From: Gymnogyps californianus
Taxonomy: Eukaryota; Chordata; Aves; Accipitriformes; Cathartidae
Direction: 5' to 3'
Length of the DNA: 64,000 nt
Assembly: GCF_018139145.2 (NCBI RefSeq)
Contig: NC_059500.1
Location: forward strand, 26,393,437-26,457,436
The translations under genes were made by a program, and so were the position numbers. The number at the start of each line of letters is the position of its first letter. The stretch's first letter is position 1. This document shows, piece after piece, positions 48,401 to 57,600 of this stretch. The notes under the pieces are model-generated. The model saw only the letters and a list, made by a program, of their open reading frames with translations. It did no database searches and was not told the DNA's origin.

Positions 48401-51400
48401 TAAGCCTCATCAGACAGTGAAGATTAGAAGATTACATGCATGACTCAACCATGGAAGATTGCAATGTAAGCAAGACAAAACCCAAAGCTTTGTGCTGGAA
48501 TATACACTGACCAATTTCCAAAGAGTTATCAAGAATATCCAGGCAACAATCTCCTACCGTGCAATGACCTTTCCAGGTAAAATTAATTAGACTATGTTCC
48601 CTTCAAACTTCAGCTGTTACACAAGGCTTCTGTTTTACAGCTTACAGACAAACAAATCTCCACTAATTTTGAAAAGCGCCATTTAACTAACAGTGTTGTT
48701 TCTTAAAAGGCCTTCCAATCAAATGTATGGCCTGTTCATTTCACCTGTCCTAAAACTTCCCATTCATGACCACCACATGATACATCTTGGCCAAAAAATA
48801 AAAAAAAGGAAAAAAAAAAAGAAAATGTTTAAAGAAAACAGTAAATCTGCTAATTTTACATTCTCATCTTAAAATAAACTAATCTCAGTTTTTCCCTAAT
48901 AAGTTAGACAGCACTAAAATAGTGCACTGCAAAGGAGAAGTAAAAATCCGTAAGTTTAACTGATATTATTATTACTTACTAGTGGAAGGTATACAAAATA
49001 ACTTTCTAAATACATAAAATGACACATAGACAAACTTAACATTAACATACAAATAAGGCCGTGTTTGAATCACAGATTTTGGTAGCCTGCTAAGCACTCC
49101 AAGTCCATTGTTCACTCCAGCGGTGCACTACAGCCTTTTTTCCTAACAGAACATTTCTCCACTTCCACAAGTATATTCTAAAAGAATTCCGTAAGTATAT
49201 TCTAAAAGAATAAACCAAAATGTAGTCCTCACTAAGTGTTAACAGGTATTCCCACAAACAGTTTTCCTGTCCCCATTCCACGTGTTTCAGCAGCTCAGGA
49301 ATCCAGCCCTGGTGTTTCCCATATTTACTTAGACCATAAAGATTAGCATTCCAGCAACTCTCAGCAACAAATCAGCTCAATGTAGCAGCAGTGGTCTGAG
49401 CAGCCATGTAAAAGGGGCTCAAGGTTTTAACAGCCATGTTCCAAATACTAATAAAAACATATACAACTCCTTTATAAACGGAAGCATTTCACCAGGTTTT
49501 CTTCTGTGACACTACAGCTATCAGAAGAACAAATATACGCTGCCTCTACTGCACTCTAATGGAAACTAATGGAACAAAAACAGAGTAAAAATGCTTCTCA
49601 TCTGTTATCTCAAGAGAAAAAACAACACATCATACATTAAATAGCTATAAAACATTTCTAAATCACAAACCACTCAGGAAAACAACTTCTAGAAATGCCA
49701 TTATAACAAAACAACTACAAAACACTTCGTGACATTTACATTGTGGAATTTAACAAACAGGTAACTATACAAGAAGCCTAAGTGGTGCTCATCTGTTACA
49801 TGATTCTGTACATACATATACATAACAACAACAAAACAGCCCACTCCCCTGCACCTTCCCTCTGTATTGCTCCTTTTAAAGAGTTTCAGTTCTTACTGCT
49901 GTAGGCATATTCAAACTGCATCCATTACCAGCTTCCTCCAATTCAAATTAAGTATTTAAAACCCAAATGACTTTAATAGCAATTTTTCAGGTAGTCTCAG
50001 TGAGATGACAAAAAGCTTTCAACATCTTTCTGCTAGAACCACTATACCTAACATTTTCATTAACAGTACGTTTAACAGCAAAAATGTTTGCCTCACTTCT
50101 GCTTTCTGCTGAGGCATTTTACCTGCTTTAAAATTCCAATTCTGCAACATGATTTATGGTGTAACAAACCACCAAAGACAGCAAGTTTGTTGGGTTGCTG
50201 GTGGAGCAGAAAGTACAGGGACGGGGCAAGGGGGAAGCAGTGGGGAGACAGGAAGAAGAAAGAACCAGTGGAGTCTGAACTCTGAGAAAGCTGACAGCAG
50301 CAACTGTGATCCCGAGTGCGTGAATGTGTAACACCTTTCTACAGATGATTCAAAGAAACTTGGTAATACTTCAGATTTAAATGTGGGACTCCAGCACTAC
50401 TAACAAGGCCCATGCCCAAGAACAGCATTTTCTCAGGTCTGACAGATGACCAGGAAGAGAAAGGAGACAGAACAGGCAGAAGGTAGAAAAAGAGGGACAG
50501 GATGTCAAGACACAGAAGCTGCTGAAGACAACACTGTGAGCAAACCATATATGGCTTGTTTATTGCTGTACTTTACACAGCAAAAGCTACCTATCCTGTC
50601 CAATTTACTTAAATATTCAGTGTCTACTGTGTCATGTAGTCAGTAATACAAAACATTAATATTTACACACAGACGTTGTTCTGTTCTACCACGCATCCTG
50701 TGAGGTGATGAGTAGCAGCTGTCAGCCCATTACTGAGATGGACTAAATCTAAAAACAGCTGTAGAGCAGCTCTATCCCAATATCCCTCAACCACAAAGAA
50801 TATTACAGTTTTAGCCTGATAATACTTTGTGCACAACAACAAAAAAAAACCCAAACCCAAACCAAACGACATAAACCAATATCACAGAAAATACAAAGGG
50901 ATATAAAGGTTTCCAATAATTACTGGAATTTACAAGGTCCAGTGGTATAACAGGCTGATTAAGAAACATGAAACTGAGAAAAGCCTTTAGGTCTCCTCAT
51001 CAAATACAAACGTCAACAACAGCCTTAAGAAGTTTATCACCATCTTCTGTAACTCAGCTCTGCTCAATAACACAAGGCAAGGAATTGTGCTGATGTACAA
51101 CAGAACACACAAGAAATAGGCTAAAAAAGGTAGCAAAGGAAAAAGATGCAATTTTAAAGGCTACATTACACAGCATTATAGGAACTAAGTTATCTGCTAC
51201 GATCTTGCATTGAACTAACATCAAGCTCTAGATTTCACAATATGCTAACATCTTCCCCCATCATAAGTAAACTACACATCAATACAAGCTTCCAAAGTTT
51301 CTTTTTCATTCTGGAAGTATTTTCACAGGAAACCAGATGCAAGATTCAGTCTGCTGTCCCCTCTCCAAATCAAGATAGGTAATCTGGAAAGTACCAGAAG

Positions 51401-52174
51401 AAGGCAGGGCAGACCACTGCATATTCCCCTCTCCATGGGCAGGCAGTGAAACATGGGCAAAAACTGGTAAGCATCTACACAGGGATTCAATAAAATAAAA
51501 ACAACCCTTCTCTCTCCCTCTACTCCATTCAAAAGCAGCCAACTTTATCCACTCCAAGCGGGAGGCTGCAACCCGCTTCCTCTCCTCTCAGACTCTCCCA
51601 GGACTCCACCACAACTTGCTCCACTGCACTCCAGCACAGGGACAGCCACACCTTTACTAACTTCCTCTCCCCACACCAGGAACCCTGCACCTTTTTGTCC
51701 TGTCTAGACTCCCAGTCCAATGTGTCACCACTACTAGCTCTACCTGCTAGTCCCAATCTCCTCCATTACAGGCAATGGGGTAGCGCAGTCTCCAAAATCT
51801 GTCAGGAAGTGATGACATGACAAGAACCTCCCAAAAGAGAAGATGAAGAGTAGCCTTTTTTGTTGCTTTTAGCCAGCCACTTGCTTGTGCCTACAAGCCA
51901 AGCACAGCTCTCAGACTGTCTGATGAAGAGCCATAATCTGTGCTAAATGACAAATGTGAACACGCTAAGTTCTTTCCTTTTGCAGGAACACTGCAACTAT
52001 TTTGTACGGTGTTCCAAAAGCATTACTATGTAGTACTTCATGCATTACTCCACCAGAAAAATTATAGCAGCTCCCATTCCAAAACAGACTACCACCTTTC
52101 AGCTTTGCTCTACAGAGACCTGAAGAAACATTCTGAAGAATGAAGAGGAGCTGTGAGTCCTCCTTGCCAGTTCA
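45422..52174 (-). other. PPIP5K2 intron 1, 3' part
   Basis: Long unique intron. A CpG-bearing segment at 48131..48410 and a 106-codon plus-strand frame at 47525..47845 stand out but match nothing I recognise. A pyrimidine-rich block (plus strand) lies at 51510..51730. Confidence 0.55.
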
Positions 52175-52417
52175 GTGCTTGTACTGGGTTTACGTGGCAA
52201 GGCTTTGGTAGCAGGGCGGCTGTGGGGGTGGCTTCTGTGAGAAGACACGAGAAGCTGCCCCCTATTTAAGAAAGGCACATATTTAAGAAAGGGTAAAAAA
52301 CACTGCATAGCAGCTGAGAGAGAAGAGTGAGAAAATGTTAGAGAAACAGCCCTGCAGACACCAAGGTCAGTGAAGAAGGAGGGGGAGGAGGTGCTCCAGG
52401 CACCAGAGATTCCCCTG

Positions 52418-52530
52418 CAGCCCATGGAGAAGATCATGGTGAAGCAGGTTGTCCTCCTGCAGCCCATGGAGGTCCACAGTGGAGCAGATAGCCACCCTGC
52501 AGCCCATGGAGGACCCCATGCTGCAGCAGG
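52418..52530 (+). repeat. LTR-internal degenerate tandem repeat
   Basis: CTGCAGCCCATGGAG recurs three times in about 110 bp with variable spacers, a minisatellite-like part of the LTR. Confidence 0.75.
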
Positions 52531-52739
52531 TGGATGTGCCCTGAAGGAAGCGGCAGCCTGCGGAGAGCCTGCACTGGAGCTCCTGGCAGGAGCTGCAGCC
52601 TGTGGTGAGGACCCCATGCAGAGGCAGGTTTTCTGGCAGGACCTGTGACCCTGCAGGGGACCCACGCTGGAGCAGTCTGTTCCTGAAGGACTGCACCCCA
52701 CAGAAAGGACCCACGCTGGAGCAGTTCGTGAAGGACTGC

Positions 52740-53162
52740 TTGTAGTGATATCATGCAAGATTCCCTTGTAGGGGTATCATGCAAGATTCCCTTGTAGGGG
52801 TATCATGCAAGATTCCCATTCTCGTGACCTGGGTAGTGGAGAGGGAGGTGCTGATCTCTTCTCCCTGGGATCCAGTGATAGGACGCGTGGGAATGGTTCA
52901 AAGCTGTGTCAGAGGTTCAGACTTGAGATAAGGAAACATTTCTTTACCTAACAGGGTGGTCAAACACTGGAACAGGCTTCCTAGAGGGTGGTCGATGCCC
53001 CAAGCCTGTCAGTGTTTAAAAGGCATTTGGACAACGCCCTTAATAACATGCTTTCACTTTTAGTCAGCCCTGAAGTGGTCAAGCAGTTGGACTAGATGGT
53101 CGTTGTAGGTCCCTTCCAACTGAAATATCCTACATTCTATTCCATTCTATTCTATTCTAAGA
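52740..53162 (+). mobile_element. CR1 3'-end insertion inside the LTR
   Basis: From about 52838 the sequence is a CR1 3' end (GGTGGTCAAACACTGGAACAG-like, GGTCGATGCCCCAAGCC, then GTTGGACTAGATGGTCG). It ends in an ATTCT-rich tail at 53134..53159. ACTGC occurs on both sides (52735..52739 and 53163..53167), a likely target duplication. The first about 98 bp (52740..52837) are not recognisably CR1. Confidence 0.82.
52749..52817 (+). repeat. Perfect 26-bp tandem repeat, 2.65 copies
   Basis: The unit TATCATGCAAGATTCCC plus TTGTAGGGG occurs at 52749..52774 and 52775..52800, with a 17-bp partial at 52801..52817, all identical. It lies at the left end of the CR1 insertion. Confidence 0.95.
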
Positions 53163-53628
53163 ACTGCAGCCCATGGGAAGGACCCACGTTGGAGCAGTTC
53201 ACGAAGGACTGTCTCCTGTGGGAGGGACCCCACACTGGAGCACGGGAAGAGCGTGAGAAGGAAGGAGCGGCAGAGACAAAGCGTTATGAACTGGCCACAG
53301 TCCCCATTCCCCATCCCCCTGCGCCGCCTGGGGGGATGAGGTAGAAGAGTTGGGAGTGAAGTTGAGCCTGCGAAGAAAGGAGGGGTGGGGGAAAAGTGTT
53401 TGTAGATTTTTTTCTTATTTCTCATTATCCTACTCTGTTTAAGTGGCAATAAATTAAATTAATTTCCCCAAATCGAGTCTGTTTTGCCTGTGACAGTAGT
53501 TGGTGAGTGATCTCCTTGTCCTTACCTTGACCGACAAGTTTTTTGTCATATTTTCTCCCCCTGCCCTGTTGATAGAAGAGGCTTGGTAGGCACCTGGTAG
53601 CCAGCCAAGGTCAACCCACCACAGTGCT

Positions 53629-56379
53629 CCAAATGTGTTTCCTGGGCAAAAACTAGCGCACTGTTACCTGCACTCCATCTTCAGCAGTACGGTATATGTA
53701 CAGGTGCTTTTACCCACACTTTTTTCAGCTTGGTGGATAGGATATTTTTCTGACAAACAGAAAACAGGGACTTCAAACCACTGAGACAGGAGGGAACAGA
53801 AACAATATTTATGCCGTTCCATTCAACTGTTCTAACCTTTAGGCTACTATAATCCAACTTCACTTTCCCCACACACCACTAGTTTTCTTTAAAGGTGGCC
53901 ACCAGGTTTCTTTTTACAGGAGAGGGCTCACTGCTCTGGATTCCAAGCAGAAGGCAGGTACCTAATGTGCAAAATCTTACCAGTGAGACAACTACACTCT
54001 CAAGCAACAGGAATCCAGAAATACCCACCTTACTGGCATTTCCTACCGGAAACAACTCTTGTCAGTGTTACTTACACAGGCGCTTACGTTTCTTGAAATG
54101 CTATAGGCATTATAGGCTATAGGCTATAGCTATTAGGCTAGCCAACTAACTGCAGTTGCCTAAATCTTCTCCCGGGGACCTGAATTATTTTCCAAGAACT
54201 GCGCCACCTAAACGTTTGTGCCTGAAGTAAGATTTCAGTCTGACTCTCTATATTACAGTAGCTTAGCCCAGGTGACTAAAAACTTCAGAGTTGTACTGTG
54301 CCATGTGAACCAGGATTCTGTTACGAAGCCAGCTTTGCAGCAAGGAAAGACATGCCTTTTAGGCTGCTGATGAATGCGATTTCTAGTCTAAAAGCACAAC
54401 TGTTATAGTTTTCAAACAGTAATTACTTGGCTGATTTCCCCATGTTTGCTTTCTTTCCTAGTAATTACACAGTTAGTTAAGCAAAGTATTTCCAGTCATT
54501 TAAAATTACCAAACTTAAAGTGAAGTAACTTTTCAATGCATCTTTCCCTTACCAAATTCTTTGCTTGTAGAACTTATTTTTCCCCATTATCTAACCAGCA
54601 GAAATGTGACTTTTCAGCATATGTAATGACATCTGCTAAAACTCTGAGTTTTAGCACCGAACACTGCACTGTCACAGGGTATCTTTCAACTCTTTAGCAG
54701 TCATAGAGTATAAACTGCAAAATGAACCATTACCGTCCTTCAACAGAAGTGTCAGAACAGCCTTAAAAATCTAGAAAAACCTGTCCAGTAAATATCACTG
54801 TCTTCCCTTCAAGACAGAAAGGCAGTATTTTTTTAAACTGGGAAACACTACTACAAATTGACATCTGGCATGCGTTACAAGTGTCTCCTGCACAGCCACA
54901 GAACAGATAACCTTCACATTCATTAACCTCCAAGTTCCTTTCTAAATCAAACCTTGTCAAACACAGCACATAAAGACATTTATATTCGTGCAAGCTTGAA
55001 TGTTTCAAGAAAGGCTGGCTTCTGAACTTTTAGAGATCTCACTCAAAGATGTCAAAACAGCTTCTCCATATTCTCACAAAGAACTTGTTACTTCAACTTT
55101 GTAGAGATGAGAAAGCTTTTGCAAAGATGAGAAAGTTTTTGCAAAAAATTCTGTACCGAAGTTCATTAGGCTCAGCCTCTGGAGGCCTGATCTAACCACA
55201 ACTGCCAGAAGGATGAAAATCTCCTCCACAAAAACAATCAGCCAACCAAGGCAAGCCAACCAGTGTAAAAACTCGTATTTTTCACATATCTAACCATAAA
55301 AGAGGCATATTATATCAGTCAAATCCTTATGCCAAAAACAGTTTAGATAGCAAGAATAGTTTTGTTATTGGTTGAATCAAAATTTGTTCACCAAAACAAA
55401 GGAAGATTCTGCGGGAATTTCGATACCCCAGGCAAGAAAAAAGTTTGGCTTCCTCCTAGAGTAGAAAAATGACGCAGAAAGGATGCAGAAAAGATGGAAA
55501 TGGAGCAGCTTAAATAGATGAAGGGAAACAACACTTAAAGATGCAACATAATGCAGAAATACTGTAACAAACAACTGTGAAGAGTGGCTTTTCACCGTAG
55601 GGCACTAGATAGAAGTGGTTTGGATGAGAAAGGAAACCACTTACTTCACTGTGGTTGTGATACTGGTCTCGCCCAGTCTTCCTGCTTGTGTGAGGAGAGT
55701 GGCTAACTACAAAATCACCTACTACACAGCAACAATAAAAGTGTCAAAACCCCAGCATATTCAAAGCTTACCAATACTGAGTAAAGTCCCCAGGTTCAGG
55801 AAAACACCACTAGAACAAAGAGAAATGTTACACAGGCCACTCTATCTATACATCTCTCCCATCTCAGCGCCCAACAGGTTATTTTCTGGTTACCATGTGT
55901 AACTGATTCTCAGCTCTGGGACGGCTCCTGCTTTTCCTTCCTAGCTTGATTACAACGTAGAAAGCAATCTCCCTTGCCCCAACTAATTTTACACTGAATT
56001 CATCATCATTTTTTGGGATGTCAAACGAGTGCCCCAAATCCAGTGGTTTAGGAAATGTCCTATCACCACCCCCACCAGCCCCCCTGTTTAGAAACACTGC
56101 CTTTCACTCCATGTACTTCTTTGTACTAAAAAGCTTCACCTGCCTTTCTGACAGCACAGCACACTGCAAACTCATGTCACTGCTATTTCAGTAAAACTGT
56201 TTCCGAGACCAGAATAAACCACAAAATGAGGCAAAAAGCTATATGTGCGTATTGGTCGTGCCCACCATGTTTTACTAATGACTGCAGCTTACTGAACAGC
56301 ACGGTTTAGGTCTGCGCGAAAGACAAAGAGGACTAGAACGGTTTTGCCCATCCTGCCATCAGGTACTGGGGCCGGATCC
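53629..56379 (-). other. PPIP5K2 intron 1, 5' part
   Basis: Unique, AT-rich sequence grading into the CpG island. A short GGCTATA/TATAGGC repeat occurs near 54105..54140. No gene was seen. Confidence 0.6.
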
Positions 56380-56932
56380 GGCAAAGCGACTCCCACCAGA
56401 GGAGGAAGCTGCCCGCGGACCCGACTCCGCTTCTCACAGGACCTCCCGCTCGCTGCGGAGCCGGCCAGAACCGCGGCCGCCGCAGGCACCGCGGCTGCCG
56501 CCCTTCCGCCGCGGCCCATCCCACCGCCCCGATCCCGCCGAGCCCCGCGGCGCCGCCGACACCGCCCGGCGGAGCCCAGGCGACAGCCCCCGGCGCGGCT
56601 GGCCCCGGGCGCCGCCCCGCCGCCCGCTACCAGCGGAGCTGCTGCACCAGGGCGGGAATGGGCGCCGGCTCCTCGTGAGGGGCGGGCGGGAGCGCAGGGC
56701 GCGCGGGACAGCGGCAACCGCCGCCGGTCCCCAGGCCGCAGCTCGATGGGGCGACTCGCCCCGCCGCAATCCGCCGCCGCCGCCCCCCCCCCCCGCCCCG
56801 CCCCGTCTAAAAGGAGGGCGCGGCCGGCAGGTCGATCCAGAATCCGGCACCCTTCGCATCCCCCGGGGCGGCTAGGGGCTGCCGGAGGGGAAGGAGGGGG
56901 CCTCGGGCAGCACCGGGGAGAAACCGCCTCAC

Positions 56933-57060
56933 CTGCACCTGGCGCCGCCGCGCGTGGCGCCGCCTGCGCCCCCGCGTCCCATTGAGGAGGCGCGGCCGCC
57001 GCCTGCCACCGCGCGGGCCGCCCCGCCCCGCCCCCCGGCGGCGGCCCGCCCCCACTCTCC
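56933..57060 (-). other. PPIP5K2: Probable PPIP5K2 non-coding first exon
   Basis: On the minus strand a strong donor GTGCAG|GTGAGG ends an exon at 56933 inside the CpG island, at the place expected for a non-coding first exon. The upstream limit is a guess, because no TATA box or clear initiator is visible. An upstream ATG lies at 56982..56980. Confidence 0.6.
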
Positions 57061-57068
57061 CTCCCGCC

Positions 57069-57076
57069 ACTTCCGG
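57069..57076 (-). promoter_or_regulatory. ETS/GABPA site
   Basis: ACTTCCGG on the plus strand (CCGGAAGT on the minus) lies between the two diverging first exons, a typical core element of bidirectional CpG-island promoters. Confidence 0.55.
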
Positions 57077-57094
57077 GGGCGCCACATAAGTCTC

Positions 57095-57194
57095 GGGGCG
57101 CAAGGGCCGTCGTTGCGGTTAGCTGGTCGGGAAGAGGCCAAGTCAGTGGGCCGCGGCCCCCGGGCAGGCCGTGCTGATACCTCTGCTGGAGCAG
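57095..57194 (+). other. GIN1: Probable GIN1 non-coding first exon
   Basis: A good donor GGAGCAG|GTGCGT closes an exon at 57194 on the plus strand, just downstream of an ETS site. The exon has no ATG in frame with the coding exons. The 5' limit is approximate; no initiator is evident. Confidence 0.55.
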
Positions 57195-57291
57195 GTGCGT
57201 GCCCAGGTCCCGGCGGCTCTCCGCGGCGCCCGGCGTGCCAACGAGCTCGTCCGCGGAGCCGAGAGGAGGGGGTGGGGATCGACGGCGGGGA

Positions 57292-57305
57292 GGGGGGGGG
57301 GGGGG
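57292..57305 (+). repeat. Poly-G tract, 14 bases
   Basis: Fourteen consecutive G lie in the CpG island, 98 bp into GIN1 intron 1, with further G-runs just upstream (GGGGGTGGGG, GGCGGGG). Confidence 0.85.
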
Positions 57306-57334
57306 AAGGAAAAAGATCGCGTCGACGTCGCTTC

Positions 57335-57344
57335 GCGCATGCGT
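57335..57344 (+). promoter_or_regulatory. NRF1-like site
   Basis: GCGCATGCGT differs at one base from the palindromic NRF1 consensus GCGCATGCGC. It lies in the CpG island, 140 bp into GIN1 intron 1. Confidence 0.45.
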
Positions 57345-57389
57345 GAGGCTTGCCGCGCTGCCTTGCGCGCCGGGTAGCGGCGTCTCGGG

Positions 57390-57414
57390 ACTACCGCTCC
57401 CAGCGTGCTCTGCG
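57390..57414 (+). promoter_or_regulatory. ZNF143/THAP11-type motif (forward)
   Basis: The 25-base segment starting ACTACCGCTCCCAGCGTG and ending TCTGCG matches the long ZNF143 (SBS) motif with CG substitutions. Confidence 0.6.
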
Positions 57415-57456
57415 TGGGCAGGGGTGTGGCGGCCGGCCGCCCCGGGCCGGCGCGTT

Positions 57457-57475
57457 ACATGCTGGGGGCCGTAGT
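57457..57475 (-). promoter_or_regulatory. ZNF143-type motif (reverse)
   Basis: The minus strand reads ACTACGGCCCCCAGCATGT, a close match to the core of the ZNF143 motif. It is inverted relative to the copy at 57390. Confidence 0.6.
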
Positions 57476-57600
57476 CTTGGCGGCGGGCGGGAACAGGGCT
57501 TGGGCGCGGCCTTGGCGCTGTGGCGTCGCCGCGCCGGAGGATGCTGAGGGCGGGCGGGCGGCCCTCCTTCCCTGGAGGAAGCGCTTCTGGGAGGTACGGC

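Larger units (their letters stand above)
52180..53623 (+). mobile_element. ERV solo LTR of a second family, interrupted by CR1
   Basis: It starts TGTACTGGGTTTACGTGGC and ends GGTCAACCCACCACA. The 5-bp flanks GTGCT (52175..52179 and 53624..53628) are identical. It has GC-rich internal repeats (CTGCAGCCCATGGAG-type units from 52418, GGACCCACGCTGGAGCAG units from 52660) and AATAAA at 53448..53453. It lies antisense in PPIP5K2 intron 1. Confidence 0.9.
56380..57600. promoter_or_regulatory. CpG island, shared bidirectional promoter of PPIP5K2 and GIN1
   Basis: CpG density and GC content rise sharply here against AT-rich surroundings. The island has many CCGCCC/CCCCGCCCC Sp1-type boxes, no TATA box, and diverging exon-like donors at 56933 (minus) and 57194 (plus), about 260 bp apart. 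This is the usual layout for a divergent housekeeping pair. Confidence 0.88.

Noticed and set aside
52099..52784. Long open frames over the LTR (up to 219 codons, minus strand)
   Set aside because: They arise from GC-rich tandem repeats inside a solo LTR, in several frames at once, without retroviral protein features.
56344..56985. 213-codon Pro/Ala/Arg-rich open frame and its antisense partners
   Set aside because: Long frames are expected by chance in CpG islands, where stop codons are rare. Composition is low complexity and there is no homology.
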